Positions 29,643 through 39,800 of a stretch of 42,936 nt of DNA are shown here, one piece after another. The stretch's first letter is position 1. The number at the start of each line of letters is the position of its first letter. Source of the stretch: a virus; IMG/VR virus record IMGVR_UViG_3300032893_000117, positions 1 through 42,936 of that record; one strand, given 5' to 3'. The translations under genes were made by a program, and so were the position numbers. The notes under the pieces were generated by a model, which saw only the letters and a list, made by a program, of their open reading frames with translations, made no database searches and was not told the origin of the DNA.

Positions 29643-31142
29643 TCACCTGCTGAAGTTAATCTGCCCCATGCCGCGAATCTGCTCGACGATGGTCTGCCCT
29701 ATCTTGTTCACCATGTTCTGGTCAACGACACCCTGCACGTTCACAGTTATGGAGTTGTACATATCTCCACCACCACCTCCACCGATAGGAGGTTCGCCAC
29801 CACCGCTCATAGGCGTGAAGGTGGCCATCTCAGGACCACCCTCTCCGAACAGAGCCAGGGTCGGAGAATCGGCGAACACGGACCCACCGGTTGCGAACCC
29901 CATACCGGATAAACCTGCCGCCCCGACAGAACCTAGTGGTCCTCCCATAGCACTCATGGCAGTGAAAATGGCCCACTCGGCTATCATTTTCATGATCCAC
30001 GAAATTATCTGCTCGGCCATTTGCTGGAACATGTTTTGAAAAGCCTGTGTGAACGATTCACCCTTAACCAACATATCGGATACCATTGTACCGAAATCAG
30101 AACCTATTTTGTCGGCAGCTGTCTTCGCCTGTCTTACCTGTTCGTCTAGCTGCTTCTGTTGGTCCTTGGTCATTTTGTCTATTTGTTTATCCCAGAATTC
30201 TAATTCTTTGGACTGGGAATCTTCCATAGCCTGGGCACTGTCTTGCATCTTAGTTACATACTCATTAATGAGCATGTCCATACGCTGCTTCTGTTTGTCT
30301 AAATCGGATATAGCGGAATCGGAAAAGGCTTTATGGTCAGCCTTTAAGCTCGCTATCTTTGCGTCTAGTTCGTCATACTTAGTTTTCAATTCTCCGGTAA
30401 GGGCTACATGTTTCGTTACTGACGGGAGCATGGAATCAAAATACTGACCCAAAGATTGTGTCATACCAACCAGGGCTGTTAGAGGTTTTAACATCTCCAT
30501 AATAATGGTCTTCAAGTAGTCCATTACTTTGGCAAAGGCGGCGTGCATATCAGCGGATCGCTGCAAAGCGGCCTGCTGTTCCTGGAGGAGAGTAATCTCC
30601 TTTTGTTGCGCATCGTGCAGATTAGATTTTAAATCATTGGCTACCAACTGGTCCGCTTTTAATAAATCTGCGAGTGCCTTGTTTAAACTTCCTCCAGCCT
30701 GTTGAAATTTATTGAGTTGGTCGATCTCCTTCTGGTAGGTATCTATGGATTGTTGAGTCTGGTCGATCGATTTCTGTACCGTTTCTGATTCGTCTTTGTG
30801 GGCCGTTGACACCTTGTATACGGCGGCAGCCAATGCCACCAATATTGTTATTAAGAGGGTCAAACCGCCACTGCTAAGTCCAGCCGCAGCTTCCGCTCCC
30901 ATGAGGGCCGTGTTCATCAGGAGAACGGCCTGGCGCGTCTCACCGGCCAGCCCGATGCTCTGCATGGCCTGACCCGCGAACAGCATCAGCCCTATGTGCT
31001 GGAAGCGCTCCTGGAACCTGGCCTGGAGGTTGGTGCTGGAGGAAGTGACGCTATTGATGGCGTCCCCGGCCTTCTTGATCTCGTTGGCCGAGGCGTCCCC
31101 GCCTGTCGTTACAAGACTTATCCTAGCCTCTACATCAGGCAT
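29643..31142 (-). CDS. Tail tape measure protein
   Basis: 499 residues: a long coiled-coil, Gln/Lys-rich helical body with one hydrophobic segment near 93-112 (..GLTLLITILVALAAAVYKV..), and the usual C-terminal signature ..FATGGSVFADSPTLALFGEGGPEMA.. followed by a Gly-rich loop. The tape measure sets tail length, and a 499-residue chain would suit a rather short tail (~75 nm if fully helical). Directly downstream of the frameshifting chaperone gene, as in lambda. Central coding DNA is AT-richer than its flanks. Confidence 0.88.
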   Translation of the reverse strand: MPDVEARISLVTTGGDASANEIKKAGDAINSVTSSSTNLQARFQERFQHIGLMLFAGQAMQSIGLAGETRQAVLLMNTALMGAEAAAGLSSGGLTLLITILVALAAAVYKVSTAHKDESETVQKSIDQTQQSIDTYQKEIDQLNKFQQAGGSLNKALADLLKADQLVANDLKSNLHDAQQKEITLLQEQQAALQRSADMHAAFAKVMDYLKTIIMEMLKPLTALVGMTQSLGQYFDSMLPSVTKHVALTGELKTKYDELDAKIASLKADHKAFSDSAISDLDKQKQRMDMLINEYVTKMQDSAQAMEDSQSKELEFWDKQIDKMTKDQQKQLDEQVRQAKTAADKIGSDFGTMVSDMLVKGESFTQAFQNMFQQMAEQIISWIMKMIAEWAIFTAMSAMGGPLGSVGAAGLSGMGFATGGSVFADSPTLALFGEGGPEMATFTPMSGGGEPPIGGGGGGDMYNSITVNVQGVVDQNMVNKIGQTIVEQIRGMGQINFSR

Positions 31143-31757
31143 CTGGCTTCTCCCTCTTCCGCATCGCTATCCTCTCGTCGATAACACGGAACCACTGCAT
31201 CAGATCCGCCCTCTGGTCCATAACCCCTCCAGCCTCAGGAAGAGCCCGCCGTTCCTTGCAATCCTGATACAGCGCAAGAATCGCCATAACCCAAGGGTCC
31301 GGCAGAGGTCGGCCACAGCCCTCAAAGGTACAGGGTAGCACCTTGGGGCATAGTTGACGCCGGCATTCACCAAGGTCGTTCCCCTGGCACAGCCAGTCCA
31401 CCATGCCCTCTATGCGTTTTTTCTTGTCTCATCCTCTTTGTCAGGCACCAGGCCCTTGACGTGGTTCAGTATGAACGCGCCCAGGACCATGATGATGTCC
31501 TCGCTGCCATCGGCCGGTTCGTCCATGAGGTGCTTAAGAATTTCCTTCCCGTCCGTCCCCGTGCAGGCATTGTAGGACACCACGAAGTGCTCGATAAGCC
31601 AGGGGTACAGCTCCCCGATCCTGGGCCGGATGACCTTGCCGTCCTTGATGTCTGCGTAGTCCGTCATGGCGGCGTTCATCCTGTACTTGTCGCCGCGTGT
31701 GGCGTGCGCTCGGATGCGGAAGACCTTCCCCGCATTCTTGTATTCGATGGTCTCCAT
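31135..31757 (-). CDS. Tail assembly chaperone, -1 frameshifted long form (gpGT-like)
   Basis: At the heptamer A AAA AAC (minus strand, 31422-31416) a -1 slip joins the 114-residue G part to a second frame (R-I-E-G-M-V-D-W-L-C-Q..) that runs to a stop at 31135, giving about 207 residues. The T part has cysteine-rich (..ECRRQLCPKVLPCTFEGC..) and helical segments. In lambda the small amount of GT binds the tape measure and tube. The second frame has no good ribosome site of its own; its first ATG, at 31404, is only a few bases after the heptamer, which supports frameshifting. Confidence 0.8.
31410..31757 (-). CDS. Tail assembly chaperone, short form (gpG-like)
   Basis: 115 residues starting METIEYKNAGKVFRIRAHAT. 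Its position before the tape measure and the frameshift site at its 3' end identify it as the G-type chaperone. The short form ends at the TAG at 31410-31412 just after the slippery heptamer. GAGG precedes the ATG. Confidence 0.8.
   Translation of the reverse strand: METIEYKNAGKVFRIRAHATRGDKYRMNAAMTDYADIKDGKVIRPRIGELYPWLIEHFVVSYNACTGTDGKEILKHLMDEPADGSEDIIMVLGAFILNHVKGLVPDKEDETRKNA
31416..31422 (-). other. Programmed -1 frameshift site A AAA AAC
   Basis: On the minus strand the zero-frame codons are AGA AAA AAC GCA TAG, so A-AAA-AAC is in register with an X-XXY-YYZ slippery heptamer, and the zero-frame stop follows two codons later. The -1 frame is open for 93 codons. Confidence 0.85.
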
Positions 31758-31775
31758 TTAGAGTTCCTCGCTTTC

Positions 31776-33083
31776 CTAGTACTGTGTTAGAACATCGTTG
31801 ACGAGAGTTACCTGAACGTCATACCCGGTACCGCCAATATCGTCTCGGCATAGACCTGTGAACGGAATCTTCAACGGACCGTTGGATGGGATAATGAGGT
31901 TCGCGCTCTTGTAGTACCACTTCGGGATGTCTATGGCCAACGAGTAGGTGACGCCTCCCTGGGTCGACGTCAGGGTCAGGTTGACATGCGCCTCGGTGCC
32001 CGCCAGGAACTTCGCGTACTGCGTCGTGTCCTCGAAGAACAGCTCCATGGACAGCTCCGGCGTGAACCCCTCGGAGTAGATGGCGTACGGCCAGATCGAC
32101 CCGTTGAGGGCGTGGTCCGCTTTGACGGCATTGCTCAGGGACAGCTTGAAGTTGTCGTACCCCGACTTCGTTACACCGTCTATCTGAACCACAGCGTTGG
32201 ACCATACGAAAGGCTTAAGCGCCGAGTACGAGGTCGACTTAGAAGTACCATCAGTCCCGTCGTACACAGTCCCGACCCACTCCGTATCCGCTTCCAGGAT
32301 GCCCTTGGCCTGGAGGTTGAGATCCAGCTTCGAGCACATCGCTCCCGCGAAGATCGGATACTTCAGAGCCTTGTCAAACCACCAGCTGTAGCTGGGCAGT
32401 TGCGACACCGCTTGCCGCGTAAACACATGGCTGGACGTCGACCCGCTCGATGGTGTGCTCGGCGCGGTAGTGCCTGAGCCATTGCTGATGTTCGTGATGT
32501 CGACCCCGCCTGTGAACCCTATAGTCGGGTAGGCAGACTTCGAGTGGTTGGCACCGGACGCGATCAGGAGGTTGTAATAATCCGTCGTCGGTTCAAGGTG
32601 GATCTTCCCCCCGACGTTCGTCGCCACCAGGGAGCACGACCCGCCTGTCGCCGATCCGAAAGCCGAATTGATAGCCGAAATCAGCGCCGTTATCGTTGCG
32701 TAAGACCCCGCAGCGATCGTCGCGACCTCCGTCAGACCATGGCTGACGTTGAATACGTCCAGCGTATCGTTGACGCCCGTCGTAATTATGAAAGATGAGG
32801 TCTGCGTATCCGAGCCGAACAAGGCCTGCAGGATCTCGCCTATATTGTCCGGCTCGACTTCCAGCTTCACCTTCATGCCGTTGAGCGTGCCGGGTCCCTG
32901 CGTGATCTTCGGGTACATGTTCGCCAGCGCCTCGATGCCCTTGGACGGCAGGGGCTCGATCATCGGCGTGAAGGCGTCCGGCGGTACGATGTTCAGGTAC
33001 CTGGTCGGAGTCGTGATCGGTGTGCCGAGCACCGACTCCTTGGCGAGCCCTGCGGCTCGCAGACGACTAACTGATATTGCCAT
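31776..33083 (-). CDS. Major tail tube protein
   Basis: 435 residues, beta-rich, preceding the tail chaperone genes, the constant position of the tube gene. It opens with the tail-tube-like phrase ..AAGLAKESVLGTPITTPTRY.., has an insert of Gly/Ser/Thr-rich and flagellin-like repeats at ~100-230 (..AAGSYATITALISAINSAFG..), and a C-terminal beta domain. Longer than typical (~150-250 residues), so probably a tube protein with an added surface domain. GGAGG ribosome site. Confidence 0.75.
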   Translation of the reverse strand: MAISVSRLRAAGLAKESVLGTPITTPTRYLNIVPPDAFTPMIEPLPSKGIEALANMYPKITQGPGTLNGMKVKLEVEPDNIGEILQALFGSDTQTSSFIITTGVNDTLDVFNVSHGLTEVATIAAGSYATITALISAINSAFGSATGGSCSLVATNVGGKIHLEPTTDYYNLLIASGANHSKSAYPTIGFTGGVDITNISNGSGTTAPSTPSSGSTSSHVFTRQAVSQLPSYSWWFDKALKYPIFAGAMCSKLDLNLQAKGILEADTEWVGTVYDGTDGTSKSTSYSALKPFVWSNAVVQIDGVTKSGYDNFKLSLSNAVKADHALNGSIWPYAIYSEGFTPELSMELFFEDTTQYAKFLAGTEAHVNLTLTSTQGGVTYSLAIDIPKWYYKSANLIIPSNGPLKIPFTGLCRDDIGGTGYDVQVTLVNDVLTQY

Positions 33084-33092
33084 TTGTTCCTC

Positions 33093-33608
33093 CTAGCGTA
33101 TGATCCATGTGCGGATCCCAACCGTCGCCTTGCCCAGCCGCATCCATTCGGCGCTCGGGTTGGTCAACGGATTCTTGAACGTCGGCAGACTCCTATACGA
33201 AAACTTGGTAACGTCCGTCCAGTATGGATCGTACTCGTAGAATTTATGCGTCGGTGGGTTGGCCGTCCCGAGGTCGTTCAGCGCGTTGTTGGAGAACAAC
33301 TTCTCCAGGTTATGCCCTATCGAGCTGCTGAGGGACACGACGTCCTCCGGGTTGTTGTCCGCCACGTACCAGTAGATGCCGAATGTCAACTCAATCTGGT
33401 ACTTTCCTGTCATAACGAGGTCGGCCTGGTACCCTGGCGAAGGCTCCACGAACATGATCGGCAGGGTTAAGCTCTCGTAGTCACCGACGTTCCGCAGCCC
33501 GAACGCAGTGTTGATGTTGAGGTACTGCTTGATGAGCTCGGCCATGGCCTGCCCACGGTACGTGACCTCGTCGACGACTCCGGTTAGGTTCGACTGTATG
33601 GCCCTCAT
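33093..33608 (-). CDS. Tail terminator-like protein
   Basis: 171 residues, alpha/beta, in the position of the gpU/gp10-type tail terminator between the Mu G-like gene and the tube gene. Features: ..AMAELIKQYLNINTAFG.. helix, then ..SLTLPIMFVEPSPG.. strand, and the long helical ..VVSLSSSIGHNLEKLF... Overlaps the previous stop by four bases. The call is positional. Confidence 0.6.
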   Translation of the reverse strand: MRAIQSNLTGVVDEVTYRGQAMAELIKQYLNINTAFGLRNVGDYESLTLPIMFVEPSPGYQADLVMTGKYQIELTFGIYWYVADNNPEDVVSLSSSIGHNLEKLFSNNALNDLGTANPPTHKFYEYDPYWTDVTKFSYRSLPTFKNPLTNPSAEWMRLGKATVGIRTWIIR

Positions 33609-34255
33609 ACCTCGCCTCCCGCGTCAACGTTGAACTCGGCGTCCATGTTCGTCACCTCGTCCTCTAGCCGTACGGCCGCCAGCCCCTCCGCGAACCTCAT
33701 CTCCTTGAAGTCCCCGCCCAGGGAGAAGTAGTCCTGGAGGATGCGCCTGATGGCGTTGACGTCCGGGTCCGACAGGAACACGACGTAGCGCTCCTTCTGC
33801 CTCGCTCCGGTCTGCCATATCACGATGTCGGCCAGGTCCGGATCTAGCGGCGTACCGAATATGGCCTGCTGCGCGTCGAAGTACTGGAACAGCGCGTCGG
33901 GGTTGATCATGGCGGCACGAAGGGCACCCGTCCGGACCAGGAGCCAGTCCGGGAACGGACCGCCGTACGATGCCTTGCCGCCCCTGGCCGTCTTCTTCGT
34001 CACCTTGGCCGTCCCCGTCTTGTGCTTCTCCTTCATGTACCCTGGAGAGAGAGGCGCCCAGAACTCCCCGAAGACGTCCGCGCCGGTCAGCTCCTTGCCG
34101 ACGGACAGCTCGAACTTCTGCTCGTTGATCTCCACCCACTCGCTGTATATCTCGTGGAACGCCGGTTCCAGGTCCGCCATGCGAGCCTGGAGCTCCGGCA
34201 GGACACCGGCGTTCGTTACGAGGACCTTGATGGTGAAGCTTACGTTCGCGGCCAT
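33605..34255 (-). CDS. Mu gpG-like virion morphogenesis / tail completion protein
   Basis: 216 residues with the pattern of the virion morphogenesis family (Phage_tail_S / Mu gpG): ..EFWAPLSPGYMKEKHKTG.., a basic loop KVTKKTARGGK, ..LLVRTGALRAAMI.., ..ADIVIWQTGARQKERYVV... These proteins complete heads or join head and tail. Coupled to both neighbours by overlaps. Confidence 0.7.
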   Translation of the reverse strand: MAANVSFTIKVLVTNAGVLPELQARMADLEPAFHEIYSEWVEINEQKFELSVGKELTGADVFGEFWAPLSPGYMKEKHKTGTAKVTKKTARGGKASYGGPFPDWLLVRTGALRAAMINPDALFQYFDAQQAIFGTPLDPDLADIVIWQTGARQKERYVVFLSDPDVNAIRRILQDYFSLGGDFKEMRFAEGLAAVRLEDEVTNMDAEFNVDAGGEV

Positions 34256-35259
34256 TATCTAATAGGCGTTATCGGGTCCCACACGATATTGACGTCCCCG
34301 TAAGCCGGAGCCTCCCTCTGTCCCTGCCTCTTGTAGAAATCGGCCTTCAAGTAGTCGCCCCTGGCGTAGGCGGCCTTGCCCAGGGCCTGGTATGCCTGGC
34401 ATACCGTCTGGACGTCCGTTCGGGCCTCGCCGCCGCTGGAGGCATACTGCTCGGCGTACTTGGACGCCCTCGCATACCAGAACTGCCCGAGGGCGTACTG
34501 GAGCATCGGCTCTATAAGGCCCTCCTGAATCGTGGTCGGATCGGTGGTACCTGCCAGGGTCATGTTGGCCGCACGGTTAAGGAACTCCGTGTACTTGGCG
34601 TCCGTGAACCACACCCAGTTGTAGTCGACGTACAGGCCGTTGGGCGGCGTCCCCTGCGGAGACGGAGCAGGAGAGATTTGAATGATGCCGTTGGTCGGGT
34701 CCAGGACCGTTATTCCGACCTGGCTCCGTGTCGTTGTCGCCACCCCGTTCGAAATGATGGAGTACCATGTGTACAGCGGGACTCCACCGGCATCCGCCAT
34801 GGGTGTCTTCTTGAGTTTGAAAAGGGTGTTGACACCGTTTAAGGGGAACGCCGGTTGGTCCGCAGCGCCCATGGTCTCCTGCCACGCCGTCCGTGAGTCC
34901 GGCATATCGTCCGCGAGCATCCGAAGGCTCTGCAGAAGGGCCGCTAGACCGCTGGAAGAGGGGCTAGAAATGGTTAAGTTGCCCTGTCCTACCGGAGCGT
35001 CCCCAGACACCGGTGACCCGCCTAGTTGGCGGTACGCCGCCCATGTGTAGGTTCCGGCTAGGGACGCGATGCCCGTCGGCACGCTCGCGAAGTAGTTACC
35101 GGTTCCGACCTGCTCGGTGGCGGCTATCGCGTAACCGGACCAGTTGGCGGGGTTGAACGTCTCAAACGCCGAGGTATTGTTGTTCCATATCTGCCCCGAG
35201 GCGTTCCATATGAACACGTATACGGTCTGACCGGTGGCGTAGACAACTTGGATCAACAT
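34255..35259 (-). CDS. Neck/connector-like protein with an N-terminal beta module
   Basis: 334 residues. The first ~100 (..SAFETFNPANWSGYAIAATE.., ..GTGNYFASVPTGIASLAGTY..) form a small beta domain found in phage surface proteins. Residues 100-210 are beta-rich, and the C-terminal ~100 are helical (..PMLQYALGQFWYARASKYAE.., ..AYQALGKAAYARGDYLKAD..), the profile of connector or adaptor proteins. It comes after the secreted cassette and before the Mu G-like gene. Function inferred from position. Confidence 0.5.
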   Translation of the reverse strand: MLIQVVYATGQTVYVFIWNASGQIWNNNTSAFETFNPANWSGYAIAATEQVGTGNYFASVPTGIASLAGTYTWAAYRQLGGSPVSGDAPVGQGNLTISSPSSSGLAALLQSLRMLADDMPDSRTAWQETMGAADQPAFPLNGVNTLFKLKKTPMADAGGVPLYTWYSIISNGVATTTRSQVGITVLDPTNGIIQISPAPSPQGTPPNGLYVDYNWVWFTDAKYTEFLNRAANMTLAGTTDPTTIQEGLIEPMLQYALGQFWYARASKYAEQYASSGGEARTDVQTVCQAYQALGKAAYARGDYLKADFYKRQGQREAPAYGDVNIVWDPITPIR

Positions 35260-35272
35260 ACACCCTCCATAC

Positions 35273-36664
35273 TCATTTGATTTGCACGTTTCCTTTCGCG
35301 GTCACCGATCCGAAAGCGAATACCGCCGGAGGCGTATACGTTTCTTGAAATTGAGTGAGCGGGAAAGTGAAGGACAGTTCATCGCCCGGATTATAGGAGG
35401 ACGACCAAGCGGTATCGGTCGTCGGATCATAGGCCGCTCCCGTGAGCCACGTCCTCACGGGCGAAACGGGATACGATGTCCATGACGAGGCGGACGAAAA
35501 TGGGAGCGTCGTATCCCACGCGACCAACGGCGGAGTTCCTACCCCATTGGTCATATTAAAATTGTGGGTAGGAACAAAAAACATGAATCCGTTGGCGTCC
35601 AACCATCCGAATTGATACCCTCCGGCATTAGGATCGACATTGGTCAGCTGGATGTATTGCCAAGCGGAACCGCTCGTAAGAGATTGGGTTGAGTCGTATT
35701 TTAACGCGACGCTCTTGGTTACGGCGGTCTGCGAAGCGCCCCAGGGTACAAGCACTAAACTGCTTCCGACTACCACGCCACCGGTGAATTCCGTCAACCC
35801 GCTTCGAATCGCTCCGGGGATGCTGGATATCGTCGTTAAATCCAGGACTTGGTAAGAAGAAGCCGACGTAAAGGACAACGTCGTATTGTAGGACCAAAAC
35901 AAACTGGAGGCGGATCCCCCGCCGGGAGCCTGGAATGGAATCCCGTACACATAGGGCGCGATATAGGCCATCGATTGCGGACCGCCGATGTTGCTTTGAA
36001 CGTTGCTCAGGTCATAACTCGTCCAAGAACTCGCGCTGGAGAAAGAATCCGCGCCGTTAAACTCGATGAATATATTCGTCTGAGTGGGAGCGAAGTAAGC
36101 GTATCCGTTAGCATAGATTCCCGAGAATCCGCCGCTGCCCGCTGTCGGCGTGATCGTCGTAGGATCGAACCACGAATAGGCCGATGGACTGTTATGGTTC
36201 GAGTGCATCGACGCTAAATTGATTTGGCCCGCCCAGGTCGTATTGTTGATGGAGCGGCCGACCATGTAGGCATAGGTATCGGACGCATCCAAAAAACCGC
36301 CTCCGAAACTCGCCGCGTTAGTGCTTCCCGCCACCGACTGCAAATTCGTCACCGTCCAATCGGATGGATTGGTAAAATTCTGCGTTCCGGCAGCCACATT
36401 GAAAACCAACAATTTCCCGTTCAAGACTTCACCAGCCGTCGTATTCCCATAAGGATAAAACAAGACTTGATTTCTGGCGGCGTCATAGTCGGCCATTTGA
36501 TAGGAGGTGCAGTTGGCCAATAACAAAGGGACGATCTGGCTGACGGAGATGGAAGGAAATCCGCGCCCGGCCCAAGCGGGAACCGTCATAAAAAACACTG
36601 AAAACCAAAGCACATGACGAATCACGGCGAGACCACGGCTCCGCAGCAGAGCGAGAGTTCTCAT
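35273..36664 (-). CDS. Secreted beta-propeller-like repeat protein, 463 aa
   Basis: Starts MRTLALLRSRGLAV with an N-terminal membrane signal (..HVLWFSVFFMTVPAWAG..) and an AWA-G cleavage site around residue 32. The mature part consists of about seven repeats of ~60-70 residues, each with a variant of F-S-S-A-S-S-W-T-S-Y-D-L and a later ..GYAYFAPT.. or ..GFMFFVPT.. strand pair, a layout typical of beta-propellers. The ATG at 36664 overlaps the expected stop of the preceding small gene (ATGA). An in-frame ATG at 36754 would add a non-signal leader and reads through a G run, so it is less likely. The final residues ..AFGSVTAKGNVQIK echo the end of the small upstream protein. Confidence 0.65.
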   Translation of the reverse strand: MRTLALLRSRGLAVIRHVLWFSVFFMTVPAWAGRGFPSISVSQIVPLLLANCTSYQMADYDAARNQVLFYPYGNTTAGEVLNGKLLVFNVAAGTQNFTNPSDWTVTNLQSVAGSTNAASFGGGFLDASDTYAYMVGRSINNTTWAGQINLASMHSNHNSPSAYSWFDPTTITPTAGSGGFSGIYANGYAYFAPTQTNIFIEFNGADSFSSASSWTSYDLSNVQSNIGGPQSMAYIAPYVYGIPFQAPGGGSASSLFWSYNTTLSFTSASSYQVLDLTTISSIPGAIRSGLTEFTGGVVVGSSLVLVPWGASQTAVTKSVALKYDSTQSLTSGSAWQYIQLTNVDPNAGGYQFGWLDANGFMFFVPTHNFNMTNGVGTPPLVAWDTTLPFSSASSWTSYPVSPVRTWLTGAAYDPTTDTAWSSSYNPGDELSFTFPLTQFQETYTPPAVFAFGSVTAKGNVQIK

Positions 36665-36875
36665 TGCACAGTCACGGTCCCCCCTGAACATCACGGTCCC
36701 CAGGATTTGGACGGTTCCAAACGGGTCGGCCTGTCCGGAGTTGGCGTTGATCATATAAGCGCTTTCATCGACCCATTCCCAGGTGTTCGTGTCCGACGGA
36801 TTGGTTGACGGCGAACGTTCCGGGGAATGCCTGCCATGGAAGAAATACGAATAGCCCGAAAATTAATTTTCTCAT
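36661..36875 (-). pseudogene. Small secreted protein, disrupted by two apparent frameshifts
   Basis: The ATG at 36875 overlaps the stop of the large fibre gene (ATGA) and begins a signal peptide MRKLIFGLFVFLPWQ.. with a FPGTFA site. That frame stops at 36766. A +1 shift near 36798-36807 continues as NPSDTNTWEWVDESAYMINA.. and then, at a run of six G (36679-36684, C on the plus strand), a further one-base shift leads to GTVTVQ and a TGA overlapping the next ATG. Restoring both gives a coherent protein of ~72 residues with coupled starts and stops on both sides, so the ancestral gene is evident. The changes could be real decay or assembly errors. Confidence 0.6.
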
Positions 36876-39800
36876 TTTGTCCAAGGTCCTCCGCATGTTA
36901 ATAAAGAGATATCGGGCGGTTGAACGAGCGTCGTTGCCAGGCTCAGAGGACTGGGAGGCGTCATGCTCGTGCTGGTCTGATAATATCCGCTGAAGTTGAC
37001 CTGAGTCGCGCCGTATATCGGGACGTACTTGAAAGTCGTGTTGTTGGCCTGGAGGGCCAGAAGCAGAGATCCTTGCGGGACGAAAAATGGAGTGGTCAAC
37101 AAATTCTGGAAGCTCGTGGTCGCGTCCGATACCGGACCCGTGGATTCGATGATGTTCCCGAACGCGTCGTACGTTATTAAATTCATGCAGCCGCCGGTTG
37201 TGACGCCCGGAGAGCAACTTCCACCGCCGCTCGTGCCAATGCTGAAACGATATCCGCAAACCATGGCCGGGCTGGGATTATAGACGCCGATCGATATCGT
37301 GCTGCTGGACGCGCTCAACGCCACAGCCGTCTGCGCGGTTAATAAATTCCCGATAATAGCCGGGTTCTGGTAACAGAGCCCGCGCCAGGAATTGACGCCG
37401 TCCGACACCAATTTATCGCACCCCTGCGAAGGCGCGAAGAAGGTCAACGTTCCGGTCCCGTTTATCACGTCGCCGGGGTTGGCCATGAGGACGGTCGGCT
37501 GCGTGCTCGAATCGACCTTCCAAATGGTGATCTGATGCCCAGGGCAGGCCGAGGCCGCCGGGAGCGTGACCGTGGACCACACGACGCTGGATGGGCCCGC
37601 CGCGCTGGACAACAGGACTGAATCGGTACAGATTGCCGTGTAATTCCCCGTCTTAATGGGGCTTGTGCTGAAGGTAAGAGCCACGACAGATACCGTACCA
37701 ACTATCGTTTGCGAAGACGAAAAGGTATTGGCCTGGTTGATGTATGCCGCACTCGACACCTGCGCCGTCAATGCGTTGGCGCTGGAGAGGATTACTCCAG
37801 TCGCGAGGCCGACGTTGTAAACGCCCGTATTCAATGCTGACAAACTGATGGCGTTCCCCTGCAACGTGACAGATGAAGGGTTCAAACTCATAAACGCCGT
37901 TGATGCACCTATCAGTTGTATGTTAAATGTGCTGCTATCGCCGACGATCGCTGTCGTCGGACTAGACGCAGGGACACCAAAACCACTGACGGAACCAGTC
38001 GCTACAGCGAGCGTTGAAGCACCTCCTCCGCCGCTCGTGGGCACCGGACCTCCGTCGACAAGAGTCGTCGTGCCGCTCCACACCGCTAAATGGCTCGTAG
38101 TATTATTGGCTGGCGCACTAGATGACACGGCGTAATAAGTGTAACCGCCTCTCCCAAAATCAATTTCCCCGTCACCGGGGGATGTTGTAGTAACCGATGC
38201 TGCCGTTATTCCATACGATACACCCAGACCTCCAGCGGACGTAATCGTTTGTGACGACGAGAATGTGTTCGCTAAGTTAACGTATGCCGCAGTGGATATT
38301 TGCGCCGTTACCGCATTCAGGTTGGATAAGATGGTCCCGGTCGCTTGCCCTACGCCATACGCCAAAGTCCCCGTCGAAACGCCGACGGCCTTGATGAGCG
38401 ATAGATTGGTTCCTGTTGCTTGTCCGACATTATATGCCAAAGTTCCAGTGGCCTGTCCAACGTTATAAGCCAAAGTTCCCGTTGTCTGTTGAGTGCTGTA
38501 TAAGGCAGCGTTCATCGTGCCCGTGGCCGTTCCTATACTGGATATCGATCCAAGCATAGTTCCCGTTGCTTGTCCAACATTGTAGGCCAGGGTTCCCGTC
38601 GCCTGGCTCACGTTATAGACTGCCGTATTGATCGTTCCCGTTGCCGCGCCAATACTGCTGACGTTCCCGAGGATCGATCCTGTCGCTATTCCCAAATTGT
38701 AAACGCCGGTATTGAGCGCCGAGAGGCTTACGGCGTTCCCCTGCAAAGTGACGGACGATCCGTTTGTGCGAACGAATCCAGTAGACGTTCCAGTAAGCTG
38801 AACCATGAACGTACTGCTATCGAAAACAATCGCAGAAGTCGGGCTGGACGCCGGGACGCCGAACCCGCCTACGGAACCAGTCGCTACAGCGAGCGTTGAA
38901 GCACCTCCTCCGCCGCCACCGGTTGCAAGGGCCTGGCAGCCATATAGGCCATTAGTCCAGGACAACGCATGGCTGGTATCTCCGCAATTCGTCAGGCCCG
39001 CGCCCGTCATGGTCCCAACATTTAGGTTGTAGGTCACTCCGACACCACCAGGCGCGGTGATGGTTTGGGATGACGAGAACGTGTTGGCTTTGTTGATGTA
39101 GGCCGCCGTCGACACCTGGGCCGTCAATGCGTTGACGCTGGATAGGATCGTCCCAGTGGCCTGTTGGGTATTGTATAGCGCCGTGTTGATCGTGCCGGTG
39201 GCAGACCCCACATTACTAATTGAAATAGATAGTGCCCCGGTCGCCTGCTGGACGCTATAGAGCGACGAGCTCAGATTCGCGATGACCGTTGTCGCGCTCG
39301 ATGCGATAATCTTTCCGACACTATTCGTCCCGGTGATAAAGGAGCTCGTGAGGCTGGAAACGTCGACGGTCGTGAACGTCGCGCCGCTGATGGAATAGAC
39401 GCCGCCCGTGTTATCGACCCAGAAAGCGTCTTGACGGTTGCCGACTCCTAAATTCGCGCTGTAGTCTATGGCCTTGCCGGAATTGTTGCCGTATATCTGG
39501 AACATCGTTCTGCCGTTCTGCGAGCTGTCGTACAGGTAGAGGTCGGCGTTCGGGCTCGCGCTGTAATTTCCCCCGTAATTGGAATTTCCTCCCACACTCA
39601 TCATGGTTCCGCCGCCCTGAGGGGCAGATGCAGTCATGAGAACCATGGATGGGTAAGGACCCGCGCCCGCACCCCACCATGTGAACCCCTGACTAAGAAT
39701 ATCGTAATAGAATCCCCCTAGCAAGAGTTGATCGGGTCCGTCCAGCCAACCCAACCCCAGTCTCGGTTCATTCGTGTAGCTCGGATACCAAAAATTAATT

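Noticed and set aside
36691-36754. Start of the 463-aa gene at the upstream ATG (36754).
   Set aside because: It would give a protein whose signal peptide is internal, and it is really the tail of the small disrupted gene.
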